In this document: positions 17,748 to 25,668 of the stretch, piece after piece
Numbering within the stretch: position 1 is the first letter of the stretch
How the letters are laid out: every line of letters starts with the position of its first letter
Assembly (NCBI RefSeq): GCF_008704855.1
Contig: NZ_CP023691.1
Location: 1,302,001-1,366,000 of the forward strand
Reading direction: 5' to 3'
DNA: 64,000 bases
Source of the DNA: Streptomyces platensis
Lineage (GTDB): Bacteria; Actinomycetota; Actinomycetes; Streptomycetales; Streptomycetaceae
Notes under the pieces: generated by a model
What the model was told of the DNA's origin: nothing
Databases searched by the model: none
Seen by the model: only the letters and a program-made list of their open reading frames with translations
Translations under genes and position numbers: made by a program

Positions 17748-19142
17748 ATGACCACCGGACCCACCGCACAGGAACGCGCGGAACGGGGCAGGGCACTTCG
17801 CTCCGAAGTGCCCCGCTCCCGTCATGCGGACTTCCAGCCCACGGCGGACCGCGCCGATCCGGTGGACATCATCGAGCGGCAATCGGCCGTCCGCGTACCG
17901 GAGTTGGTACCCATCCGCTACGGACGGATGCTGGAGTCGCCGTTCCGCTTCTACCGCGGTGCCGCCGCCATCATGGCCGCGGACCTGGCGACCACCCCGT
18001 CGACGGGGCTGCGGACCCAGCTGTGCGGGGACGCCCATCTGCTGAACTTCCGGCTGCTGGCCTCCCCCGAGCGGCATCTGATGTTCGATATCAACGACTT
18101 CGACGAGACCCTGCCCGGGCCGTGGGAGTGGGACGTCAAACGGCTGGCGGCCAGCTTCGCCATCGCGGGCCGCGGCAACGGTTTCAGCGAGACGGTCCGG
18201 GCCGGCATCGTCCGGACCGCCTGCGCGTCCTACCGCGACCGGATGCGTCAGTACGCGGACCTGCGGACCCTGGAGGTCTGGTACGCCCATGCCGACATGG
18301 CCGACGTGCAGGCCGAGGAGGCGCAGGAGCTGGGCAGCAGGGGCCGGGCGAGGATGTCCCGGGTCATCACGGAAGCCCGTACGCACGACACCGTGCAGGC
18401 GTTCCACAAGCTGACCCGGAAGAGCGCCGACGGCCGGGTCCGCTTCGCCGCAGATCCCCCCTTGATCGCGCCGCTGGACGAGCTGCTGCCGGACGTGGCG
18501 CGCGATGAGCTGGAGGAGCGGATCCACGGGCTGATCGAGGGCTATGCCGGCACTCTGCGGTCGGACCACCGGCGGCTGCTGGAGCAGTACCGGGTGGTCG
18601 ACATGGCCCGCAAGGTCGTGGGCGTGGGCAGTGTGGGCACCCGCTGCTGGATCGTGCTGCTGCTCGGCAAGGACACCGAAGACCCGCTGCTGCTCCAGGC
18701 CAAGGAGGCCGACGAATCGGTCCTCGCCCCGTACGCCGGCGCGGCCCTCCAGCGCAACCAGGGCGAACGCGTCGTGGACGGCCAGCGGCTGATGCAGGCC
18801 GCCAGTGACATCTTTCTCGGCTGGGACCGGGTCACCGGGATCGACGGCCGCGACCGCGACTTCTACGTACGCCAGCTGCGCGACTGGAAGGGCATCATGC
18901 CCGCGGACTCGATGGTGCCGGTGGGCATGCGGCGGTTCGCGGTGCGCTGCGGTGCCACGCTGGCCCGCGCGCACGCCCGCTCCGGCGACCGGATCGCGAT
19001 CGCCGCCTACCTCGGGCGGGGAACGGTCTTCGATGAGGCGCTGGCGCGGTTCGCGGAGCGTTACGCGGACCAGAACGAGCGCGATCACCAGGCACTCGTG
19101 GACGCGGTCCGGGAGGGCCGGGTCACCGCCCGGCCGGGCTGA
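17748..19142 (+). CDS. DUF2252 family protein (kinase-like)
   Basis: This 464-residue cytoplasmic protein covers the full DUF2252 family. Signatures are VPRSRHADFQPTADRADPVD near residue 21, LVPIRYGRMLESPFRFYRGA near 52, LCGDAHLLNF near 92-101, and LMFDINDFDETLPGPWEWDV near 110. ARKVVGVGSVGTRCWIVLL lies in the middle, and VVDGQRLMQAASDIFLGW near the C-terminus. GDAHxxN and the following DxNDFD resemble the catalytic loop and metal-binding Asp of aminoglycoside/choline-type kinases, so a small-molecule phosphotransferase role is plausible but unproven. ATG 17748 begins 22 bases after the previous stop, so co-transcription is possible. A perfect 10-bp hairpin lies in the coding sequence near codon 17. 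Confidence 0.88.
   Translation: MTTGPTAQERAERGRALRSEVPRSRHADFQPTADRADPVDIIERQSAVRVPELVPIRYGRMLESPFRFYRGAAAIMAADLATTPSTGLRTQLCGDAHLLNFRLLASPERHLMFDINDFDETLPGPWEWDVKRLAASFAIAGRGNGFSETVRAGIVRTACASYRDRMRQYADLRTLEVWYAHADMADVQAEEAQELGSRGRARMSRVITEARTHDTVQAFHKLTRKSADGRVRFAADPPLIAPLDELLPDVARDELEERIHGLIEGYAGTLRSDHRRLLEQYRVVDMARKVVGVGSVGTRCWIVLLLGKDTEDPLLLQAKEADESVLAPYAGAALQRNQGERVVDGQRLMQAASDIFLGWDRVTGIDGRDRDFYVRQLRDWKGIMPADSMVPVGMRRFAVRCGATLARAHARSGDRIAIAAYLGRGTVFDEALARFAERYADQNERDHQALVDAVREGRVTARPG
17791..17813 (+). other. Perfect hairpin inside the 5' coding region of the DUF2252 gene
   Basis: GGGCACTTCG (17791-17800) and its exact complement CGAAGTGCCC (17804-17813) flank a 3-base loop. It falls at codons 15-22 of the DUF2252 gene, in a segment that is conserved in the family, so it is not a downstream terminator of the preceding gene. 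It could slow translation or transcription early in the gene. Confidence 0.45.
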
Positions 19143-19256
19143 ACCGGCGGGAGGCGCCGCAGCGGCGAGGGGGCGTCCCCGCCGTCGCCACCCGTTCGGC
19201 GCACCCGGTATCGCCCGGGATGTACGGTCCGTCCGCCCCGCCTAGCATGGTGCCGA

Positions 19257-20252
19257 ATGGCTCCGATGAAGGCGGCCCCCATGCGCCCCACGGCGAAGTT
19301 CTCCATCAGCTTCGGCCTGGTCACGATCCCGGTCGCCGCGTACAACGCCACGGACACCTCCGCGTCGGTGAGCTTTGTACGGATCCATACGGCGGACGGC
19401 GGGCGGGTGCGCAATCAGCCCGTGTGCTCGCTGGAGGGCGTCGAGATCACCCAGGACGAGATCGGCCGGGGCTACAAGCCCGGCGACGGCGACACGGTCG
19501 TCCCGCTGAGCGACGAGGATCTGGACGCGCTGCCGCTGCCCACCGCGAAGACCCTGACGATCCTGGCCTTCGTCGCCGGCGGCGACATCGACCCGCTACA
19601 GATGGGCAAGGGCTACTACCTGGGCATCGACAGCCCCGCCGCGGCCAAGCCCTATGTGCTGCTGCGGGAGGCGATGGAGCGGCATCAGCGCGTCGGGCTC
19701 GGCAAGATCGCGCTGCACGGGCGGGAGACCCTCGCGATGATCCGCCCGATGGAGGATGCGCTGGTCATGCAGGTGCTGCTGTGGCCGCACCAGATCCGTT
19801 CGATGGACGGGGTGCTGCCCGAGCGGCAGGCGGAGGTCGCCCGCAACGAGGTGTCGGCCGCCGAGGCCCTGATGGACTCCTTCGGCGAGCTGTCGGACGA
19901 CGATCTGCACGATCACTACCGGGAGTCGCTCGAAGAGATCGTGGCGGCGAAGCTGGCGCACCGTGAGCCGGAGTTCCCGGCCGGCGAGGAGCAGCCCGCC
20001 GGCGAGGTGATGGACCTGATGGCGGCCCTCCAGGACAGCGTCCGGGCGGCCAAGAGGTCCCGCGGCGAGGACGAGGAGGCCGCGCCCCGGTCCGGCCGTA
20101 CCGCGAAGAAGAGCACGGCGAAGAAGAGCACGGCGGCGAAGTCCACCGCCACCAAGAGCACCGCCACGAAGGCCGCCGCCAAGAAGACCGCCGCCAAGAA
20201 GCAGACCGCGGCGAAGAAGACCGCGGGCAGGGGCGGGCGGCGGGCCGGCTGA
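19257..20252 (+). CDS. ku: Ku protein with lysine/alanine-rich tail
   Basis: This 331-residue bacterial Ku homologue binds double-strand DNA ends and recruits ligase and polymerase for non-homologous end joining. The core beta-barrel spans about residues 10-255 (FSISFGLVTIPVAAYNATDT; EGVEITQDEIGRGY; KGYYLGIDSPAAAKPYVLL; GKIALHGRETLAMIRPMEDA; MQVLLWPHQIR). From about 278 the protein ends in repeats of KKSTA, TKSTA, AKKTA. These resemble histone H1 tails and are known in some actinobacterial Ku proteins, where such tails contact DNA. TAGCAT at 19243-19248 lies eight bases before ATG 19257 without a ribosome site, suggesting a leaderless mRNA. Confidence 0.95.
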   Translation: MAPMKAAPMRPTAKFSISFGLVTIPVAAYNATDTSASVSFVRIHTADGGRVRNQPVCSLEGVEITQDEIGRGYKPGDGDTVVPLSDEDLDALPLPTAKTLTILAFVAGGDIDPLQMGKGYYLGIDSPAAAKPYVLLREAMERHQRVGLGKIALHGRETLAMIRPMEDALVMQVLLWPHQIRSMDGVLPERQAEVARNEVSAAEALMDSFGELSDDDLHDHYRESLEEIVAAKLAHREPEFPAGEEQPAGEVMDLMAALQDSVRAAKRSRGEDEEAAPRSGRTAKKSTAKKSTAAKSTATKSTATKAAAKKTAAKKQTAAKKTAGRGGRRAG

Positions 20253-20294
20253 GCCGCCCGCCTCCCGCCACCGGGCCCCGGCCGCCGGTGGCCG

Positions 20295-20323
20295 CCCTGC
20301 CCTGCCCTGCCCTGCCCTGCCTG
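20295..20323 (+). repeat. (CCCTG)5 tandem repeat
   Basis: Five uninterrupted copies of CCCTG (20295-20319) followed by a partial copy lie in the 148-base gap between ku and the next small gene. No ORF crosses it in a convincing frame. It is a simple-sequence repeat that may vary in length between strains. Confidence 0.8.
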
Positions 20324-20400
20324 TGCACATAAGGCGTCCGCCGCGGGGTACGCGAGCGTCATCAGGCCTTACTGCCCATACAGTTACGGAGGCTGACGCC

Positions 20401-20631
20401 ATGGGTATCGGCGGATGCATCGGTCTGCTCGCGGTGGGGGCGATTCTCACCTTCGCGGTGGACTGGCACATGGCCGGCATCAACGTCGACCTGGTCGGCA
20501 TCATCATGATGATCGTCGGCATCATCGGGCTCGCGACCTATGTGAGCATTCTGAAGCGGCGGCGCGTCCAGCCGCCGTCCCCGGGCGCCCCGGTCATCGA
20601 TGTCGAGGACACCCCCCGTTACTACAAGTAG
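20401..20631 (+). CDS. Small two-helix membrane protein, DUF6458-like
   Basis: This 76-residue protein has two membrane helices (GIGGCIGLLAVGAILTFAVD and VDLVGIIMMIVGIIGLATYV) and a short cytoplasmic tail (KRRRVQPPSPGAPVIDVEDT). The N-terminal M-G-I-G-G-x-I and V-D-x-x-x-V-G-I-I-M-M-I-V-G pattern is the DUF6458 family, widespread in actinobacteria and of unknown role. ATG 20401 follows GGAGG with good spacing; longer in-frame openings upstream run through the CCCTG repeat and are unlikely to be translated. Confidence 0.82.
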   Translation: MGIGGCIGLLAVGAILTFAVDWHMAGINVDLVGIIMMIVGIIGLATYVSILKRRRVQPPSPGAPVIDVEDTPRYYK

Positions 20632-20673
20632 GTCCCGGCCATGCGGTCTTCGTTCCGCCGCCGGCCCCACCCA

Positions 20674-22269
20674 TCAGCCGCAGGACGTACCGGCCTTCGG
20701 CAGGACCCCGTTCAGCAGGAAGTCGTCGACATGGCGCTGCACACAGAGGTCTCCGGTGGTGTAGGCGGCATGTCCCTCACCGTGGAAGGTCAGCACGACA
20801 CTCGAATTGCCCAGCTCACGGGCCATGTTGAAGGCGCCCTCGTACGGCGTCGCCGGGTCGTTGCTGGTCGCGACGAGCAGCAGGGGCGGCGCATCGGGCG
20901 CCGCGACCACGCGGGAGGAGTCATCGCCCGCCACCGGCCAGCCGTAGCAGTCCAGCAGGAGCGGGGCGATGTCCGGCCCGAAGAGCGGGGACGCCTTGGT
21001 GAGTTCGCGCTCCGCCCGGGGGTAGTCGTCGGCGCCATAGCGTTCCGAGGTGTCCCGGCACGAGATCGCCCGGAGGGCCAGCTGGTCCTGCGGCGGTAGC
21101 TCGTCCCGCCCCACCTGCGGTGCCGGGACCGTACGGGCGGCGCTGCCGCCGCCGCTCTCGCTCAGGCGGAGGATCCCGGCGGCGTCGCCCCGCCGCAGCT
21201 GCGCCAGCGCCTGGCGCAGTTGCGGCCAGTCGCTTCTGCTGTAGAGGGCCTCCCGCAAGGCGTACACATAGGTGGTCTCATCCACCGTCTCGCCCTTCAC
21301 CTTCATCGGCCGTTCACTCAACTCCTGGTACCACGTCCGCAGTTGCTCCTGCGCCTGGCGCTTGTCGCCGCCCAGTGGGCAGCCCACGCCCTGGAGGCAG
21401 TCGGCGGCGAAGTCGTCCAGCGCCCGCTGGAAGCCCCGGGCCTGGGCCAGTGCGGTCTGCCAGGTGTTCTTGGTCGGGTCCTCGACGCTGTCCAGGACCA
21501 TCCGGCCGACCTTGTCGGGGAACTCATGGGCATAGACCGCGCCCAGCTTGCTGCCGTAGGAGAAACCCAGGTAGTTGAGCTTGTCGTTGCCGACCGCGGC
21601 GCGCAGGACGTCCATGTCCCGGGCGACATCGGGGGTGCCGACCCAGCGCAGCAGCCCGCCGGAGTACCGGCCGCAGGCCTCGTTGATGTGCTTCTCCTTC
21701 GTGGCGAGGCTGTCGTCACCGCCCGTGGCGAGTTTGCTGCCGCAGGAGATGGGTTCGGTGTGGCCGGTGCCGCGCGGATCGAAGCTGACGATGTCGTAGC
21801 GCTGGTTCAGCCGGGCGAAGGCGTTCCCGCTGTCGATCAGATAGTTGACGCCGGAAGCACCCGGCCCTCCGGGGTTGATCACCAGTGAGCCGAGGTGCTC
21901 GCCGGGCCCGGTCGCCTTCAGCCGGATCAGCTGGACCTGCATCGTGCTCCGCTTGGGATTGGCGTAGTCCCGCGGCACCTCCATACGGGCGCACTCCAGG
22001 CGTTCCCGGAAGCCGGGCGGCTGGGAGGCGCCGTCGCTCTGCGCGCCGTTCTGGAGGTCCTGGCCACAGGGCTCCCAGGACAGTGTCTGCTGGTAGAACG
22101 GCGTCAGCTCGGGGTCATCGACGGCCCCCGCGGCCGGAGTTCCCGCGAAAACACAGAGCAGCGCCACCACCGCCGCCAGGGCCGACAGCCGCAGGGCTGT
22201 CATGCGCCGGCGAACACACCGCGCTCCCCCTACTCCCACACGAGACGGTGCACGGCGTGTTCCCGGCAT
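20674..22269 (-). CDS. Secreted alpha/beta hydrolase, tripeptidyl aminopeptidase (SlpD/E-like)
   Basis: This 531-residue exported serine peptidase is of the type that removes tripeptides from N-termini. The signal sequence is long and positively charged (RRR before MTALRLSALAAVVALLCVFA), with probable cleavage after GTPAAGA. The oxyanion region NPGGPGASG lies near residue 135 and SFDPRGTGHTEP near 165. The nucleophile Ser is in GFSYGSKLGAVYAHEF near 232, the Asp in TSNDPATPYEGAF, and the His in FHGEGHAAYTTGD. A C-terminal Cys pair (DLCVQRH and TSCG) completes the TAP-like domain. ATG 22269 is chosen because TAGGCT on the minus strand ends six bases before it; ATG 22203 is an alternative starting at MTALRLS. 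Confidence 0.88.
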   Translation of the reverse strand: MPGTRRAPSRVGVGGARCVRRRMTALRLSALAAVVALLCVFAGTPAAGAVDDPELTPFYQQTLSWEPCGQDLQNGAQSDGASQPPGFRERLECARMEVPRDYANPKRSTMQVQLIRLKATGPGEHLGSLVINPGGPGASGVNYLIDSGNAFARLNQRYDIVSFDPRGTGHTEPISCGSKLATGGDDSLATKEKHINEACGRYSGGLLRWVGTPDVARDMDVLRAAVGNDKLNYLGFSYGSKLGAVYAHEFPDKVGRMVLDSVEDPTKNTWQTALAQARGFQRALDDFAADCLQGVGCPLGGDKRQAQEQLRTWYQELSERPMKVKGETVDETTYVYALREALYSRSDWPQLRQALAQLRRGDAAGILRLSESGGGSAARTVPAPQVGRDELPPQDQLALRAISCRDTSERYGADDYPRAERELTKASPLFGPDIAPLLLDCYGWPVAGDDSSRVVAAPDAPPLLLVATSNDPATPYEGAFNMARELGNSSVVLTFHGEGHAAYTTGDLCVQRHVDDFLLNGVLPKAGTSCG

Positions 22270-22564
22270 ATTCCGAGCCTAGGGCCGTTGCACAGCTCCC
22301 GCACACCTGCCGTGAGCCCGTTGCCGTGGCCCCCCTGCCGGGCCGGCCGCAACCGACGGTTCACGGCCCCATGCCCCGGCAACCCAGCGGCACCGGGCCC
22401 TTTCAGAGCGTGGTCCCGGGGGCTTTTCGGTCCGCTCAAGATGCGGAGGCCGCGACTCCGACCACCCTGGAGAGTAGGGCAGAACGATGCCACCGCGTGG
22501 CGGGGCCCTGCACAGACGCCCATCGGCTGCACGGCCGGGAAAACCGGGAAAAGGTGACGCACCC
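22270..22564. other. Divergent intergenic region between the TAP peptidase and the block-charge protein gene
   Basis: This 295-base region contains the leaderless-type -10 box for the minus-strand peptidase (TAGGCT, 22276-22281 on the minus strand). Near its right end is the ribosome site AAAAGGTGA of the plus-strand gene at 22565. I see no convincing coding frame; the open frames here are extensions of neighbouring high-GC frames. A plus-strand promoter must lie here, but no clear -35/-10 pair stands out. Confidence 0.5.
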
Positions 22565-23491
22565 ATGAATGACGGAACCAAGGTCCTGCTGGCCGCCGCC
22601 TTGGCCGGTGGTTATGTGCTGGGCCGGACGAAGAAGGGCCGGTTCGCGCTCACGATGGCGTCCTATGTCGCCGGGCGTCAATTCGGGCTCGAACCACGTC
22701 AGCTCGTGACTCAGGGGCTGCGCAAACTCAGCGAGATTCCCCAGGTCGCAGAGCTGGGTGACCAGCTGCGCGGAGAGGTGCTGGACGTCGGGAAGAAGGC
22801 CCTGACGACCGCGGCCAACCGCCGTCTGGAGACGCTCGCCGACACCCTCCACGACCGTACCCGCGTGCTCGAATTCGGCCCGGAGGAGGAAGAAGGCGAG
22901 GAGGAAGAGGGGGAATTCGAGTACGACGAGGAGGAAGAGCCGGAGGAGGAAGAGGAAGAAGAAGAAGAGGAGGAGCCCGAGGAGGAAGAAGAGCCGGAAG
23001 AGGAGTACGACGAGGGCGAGGGTGCGGAGGAGGAGCCCGAGGAGGAGGAAGAAGAAGAGGAAGAGGAGCCCGAGGAGCGGCCCCGTCGGCGTAGGCCACG
23101 AGCCGGCGCACAGAAGCGGGGTGGGCCGCCCGCCAAGAAGGCCGCCGGGAAGAAGGCGGCCGACAGCCGGAAGACCGCGGCGAAGAAGACCGCGCCCGCC
23201 AAGAAGACCGCGGCAAAGAAGACGGCCGCGAAGAAGACGGCGGCGAAGAAGACCACCGCACAGAAGACAGCCAAGAAGGCACCCGCCAAGAAGGCGGCCC
23301 CGGCAAAGAAGACCGCGGCCAAGAAAACCGCCGCGAAGAAGACCACGGGCAAGACGGCCGCGGCCAAGAAGACGGCGGGCAAGGCTGCCGCCAAAAAGGC
23401 TCCTGCGAAGAAGACTGCCGCGCAGAAGAAGGCAGCTCCTGCGAAGAAGAGCGCCAAGAAGACAGCATCGCGCGTCGAGCGCCGGAGGTAA
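22565..23491 (+). CDS. Gas-vesicle-associated protein with acidic and lysine-rich block domains (GvpY-like)
   Basis: This is a 308-residue three-part protein. Residues 1-100 are a folded-looking region with an N-terminal hydrophobic stretch (KVLLAAALAGGYVLGRTKKG) and amphipathic helices. About 106-172 is almost pure Glu/Asp. About 176-308 consists of KKTAAKK, AKKAAPAKK and similar units like histone H1 tails. It would bind polyanions such as DNA through the tail while carrying a strongly acidic middle. It is likely to form condensed or membrane-linked assemblies. Streptomyces gas vesicle loci often contain such a protein inside the gvp operon (named GvpY in some descriptions); here it heads a separate plus-strand unit. 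The naming is by content and context and is uncertain. Confidence 0.65.
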   Translation: MNDGTKVLLAAALAGGYVLGRTKKGRFALTMASYVAGRQFGLEPRQLVTQGLRKLSEIPQVAELGDQLRGEVLDVGKKALTTAANRRLETLADTLHDRTRVLEFGPEEEEGEEEEGEFEYDEEEEPEEEEEEEEEEEPEEEEEPEEEYDEGEGAEEEPEEEEEEEEEEPEERPRRRRPRAGAQKRGGPPAKKAAGKKAADSRKTAAKKTAPAKKTAAKKTAAKKTAAKKTTAQKTAKKAPAKKAAPAKKTAAKKTAAKKTTGKTAAAKKTAGKAAAKKAPAKKTAAQKKAAPAKKSAKKTASRVERRR

Positions 23492-23497
23492 CCGGTC

Positions 23498-24496
23498 ATG
23501 GCCAAGACGGGACAGAACGACATGGGCTCGGGCCTCGATCGGCTGCGAGACGAACTGGGGAACTACGCGACGCAATGGGTGGGGAACCTGGCCGGAAAGG
23601 CCGGCGGCAAACTGACGGATGTGACCGGACAGCTCACCGATGTCGCGGAGGGCGGCGGATCGCTGTCCAAGATCGCGGGCAATCTCCTCGGCGGTGACTC
23701 GCCCGTCAAGGCCGCCCTCAAGGGGACGGCGGAGAACGTGAAGGACACCGTCACCGGAAAGGCCAAGGAGCTCTTCGGCGGCGGAAAGGGAAAGCGCAAA
23801 TCGGGGGACCAGAAGGTCACCAACATCATCGAGGTCCTCGACGTCGGGGTGCCGCTGCGCACTGCCTACGACCACTGGACGCAGTACGAGAAGTTCAGCG
23901 GCTTCACCAAGGGCGTCCGCAATGTGTCGATGCACGATGAGACGACCAGTGACTGGAAAGCCAAGGTCGGTCCGTCGACCCGGGGCTGGAAGGCCACTGT
24001 CCAGGAGCAGGTGCCGGACGAACGCATCGTCTGGACATCCGAGGGTGCCAAGGGATCGACCCGCGGTGCCGTCAGCTTCCACGAACTGGCGCCGAATCTG
24101 ACCCGCATCGTGCTGGTCGTCGAGTATTACGCCTCGGGATTCTTCGAGAAGACCGGAAATATCTGGCGCGTCCAAGGACGGCGGCTGCGGCTGGACTTCA
24201 AGCACTTCCAGCGCTACGTCACGCTCACCGACGAGGAGCCGGAGGGCTGGCGCGGCGAAATCCGCGAGGGCGAGGTCGTCCGGACCCACGAAGAGGCCAT
24301 CGAGGACGAAGAGGCCGAGGAGCGCGAGGGCGAAGAACGCGAAGGCGAGGACGAGGGCGAGGAGTACGAAGAGGACGGCGAGTACGAGGACGAGGAGGAA
24401 GCCGCGGACGAAGACGAGGAAGGCGAGGAGGAAGAAGAGGGCGAGGACGGCGAATGGGATGAGGAAGAGGAAGACGAGGAGGAAGAGGAGGAATGA
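23498..24496 (+). CDS. SRPBCC domain protein with acidic tail (GvpZ-like)
   Basis: This is a 332-residue protein starting six bases after the preceding stop. Residues about 1-100 are amphipathic and Gly/Lys-rich (LAGKAGGKLTDVTGQLTDVA). An SRPBCC (START-like, polyketide cyclase) domain spans about 108-245: TNIIEVLDVGVPLRTAYDHW, YEKFSGFTKGVRNVSM, VPDERIVWTSEGAKGSTRGA, FQRYVTLTDEEPEGWRGEI. Residues about 262-332 are nearly all Glu/Asp. The SRPBCC cavity could hold a hydrophobic ligand. The family occurs beside gas vesicle genes in Streptomyces, so a role in vesicle assembly or chaperoning is inferred from context, not demonstrated. Confidence 0.75.
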   Translation: MAKTGQNDMGSGLDRLRDELGNYATQWVGNLAGKAGGKLTDVTGQLTDVAEGGGSLSKIAGNLLGGDSPVKAALKGTAENVKDTVTGKAKELFGGGKGKRKSGDQKVTNIIEVLDVGVPLRTAYDHWTQYEKFSGFTKGVRNVSMHDETTSDWKAKVGPSTRGWKATVQEQVPDERIVWTSEGAKGSTRGAVSFHELAPNLTRIVLVVEYYASGFFEKTGNIWRVQGRRLRLDFKHFQRYVTLTDEEPEGWRGEIREGEVVRTHEEAIEDEEAEEREGEEREGEDEGEEYEEDGEYEDEEEAADEDEEGEEEEEGEDGEWDEEEEDEEEEEE

Positions 24497-25356
24497 GCTC
24501 CGCACTCGTGAAATCACTTGACGCGCCGGGCCGTTGGGAACAGCTGGACACGGTGATCGGCCCGGTGCAGCGGGTGGTGCGCGGCCTGCCTCTGGGGCGC
24601 TTCCGCGATGTGCTGCACGGCCTGCCGATCGGTCATCCGCTGCACCCGGCGCTGGTGCAGCTGCCGATGGGCGCCTGGATGTCCGCCGCGGTGCTGGACA
24701 CCGTCCCGGGTACCCGGCGCGGCGCCCGCCTCCTCGTGGGGGTGGGCGTCCTGGCGGCCGTACCGGCCGCATGGGCCGGCTGGGTGGACTGGGCCGAGCA
24801 GCACGAGGACCAGATGCGTACCGGGCTGGTGCATGCGGGGTCGATGGCCCTGGCCATCGGCCTCTACGCGAGGTCCTGGGTGCATCGCGGCCGCGGCAGC
24901 ACCGCGCGCGGCAAGCTGCTCGGGTTCGCCGGGCTGTCCGCGGCCGGCGCCGGCGGCCTGCTCGGCGGGCATCTCGCCTTCCGGCAGGCTGCGGGGCCCA
25001 ACAAGGCGGAGCCGGTCCCCCATCTGCTGGAAGAGGGCTGGCACCCCGTGGGCAGCGTGGCGGACTTCCCGGTCGGCGAGGCCGTGCGCCGGGAGCTCGG
25101 TGAAGTGCCCCTGCTGGTGGTGCGTCAGACGGGCGGTGAGATCCATGTGCTGGCCGGGCGGTGCAGCCATCTGTCCGGGCCGCTGACGGACGGCACCCTC
25201 GCCGACGGCTGTGTGACCTGCCCCTGGCACGGCAGCGTCTTCCGGCTCTCGGACGGCGCGAACGTCGGCGGTCCGGCGACCGCTCCCCAGCCCTCCTTCC
25301 GGGTGAGCGTGGAGGGCGACGGCACCGTTTACGTGCAGTTGCCCGGCGCGGGCTGA
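24493..25356 (+). CDS. DUF2231 membrane domain fused to a Rieske [2Fe-2S] domain
   Basis: This 287-residue membrane protein overlaps the previous gene by ATGA. Residues about 40-165 form a DUF2231 domain with four membrane helices (PIGHPLHPALVQLPMGAWMS and RTGLVHAGSMALAIGLYARS), whose conserved His residues suggest heme or redox-cofactor binding. Residues about 185-285 form a Rieske domain. The cluster ligands are visible as CSH in RCSHLSGPL near 226 and C-x2-H in CPWHGSVF near 246. Electron transfer at the membrane is likely; partners are not encoded nearby. Its linkage to the two gas-vesicle-type proteins is unusual. Confidence 0.85.
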   Translation: MSSALVKSLDAPGRWEQLDTVIGPVQRVVRGLPLGRFRDVLHGLPIGHPLHPALVQLPMGAWMSAAVLDTVPGTRRGARLLVGVGVLAAVPAAWAGWVDWAEQHEDQMRTGLVHAGSMALAIGLYARSWVHRGRGSTARGKLLGFAGLSAAGAGGLLGGHLAFRQAAGPNKAEPVPHLLEEGWHPVGSVADFPVGEAVRRELGEVPLLVVRQTGGEIHVLAGRCSHLSGPLTDGTLADGCVTCPWHGSVFRLSDGANVGGPATAPQPSFRVSVEGDGTVYVQLPGAG

Positions 25357-25668
25357 GGCGTTCGCGGGCGCGCTCCGGGACGGGGCGGGGCACGCGGCCG
25401 GGCCGGGCACTCGCCGCTCCCCCCGGTGGCCGCCACCGCCCGACTGGCCGAACGCCCCCTGGTGGGTGCTGCGCCCCCTCCCGGGCCTCACCCGCCCCCG
25501 GCCGCCCGGCAATCCCTCCGTGCGGGTGCGCGAACGCCCTGCTCAGCGGCCGTACGCCCGGCCCGCCGTGAGCCGCCGCCCGCTACCGTCGAAGAGCGTG
25601 CGCGTCCGGCCCCGCCCCGTGGGGCCGTGCCCGGCCGTGCCGATCCGCGTCCAGTGGAAGGGCTCATC
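25357..25668. other. 312-base intergenic region, no gene recognised
   Basis: This is a GC-rich spacer between the Rieske protein and the SDR gene. Long open frames cross it, but they show no family similarity and lack ribosome sites. A possible -10-like TACCGT at 25584-25589 lies about 80 bases before the SDR start without a good -35. No strong hairpin is evident directly after the Rieske gene stop. Confidence 0.4.

Noticed and set aside
22870..23490. Short tandem DNA repeats that could suggest a CRISPR or satellite array
   Set aside because: They follow codon periodicity of Glu and Lys/Ala tracts in one reading frame; there are no spacers.
22436..25393. A 985-codon minus-strand open frame opposite the block-charge and SRPBCC genes
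   Set aside because: Its Leu/Phe-rich runs are the reverse of Lys/Glu repeats, not a transmembrane protein.
25426..25668. N-terminal extension of the SDR gene
   Set aside because: The SDR domain and ribosome site begin at 25669; the extension is Pro/Ala/Arg-rich noise.
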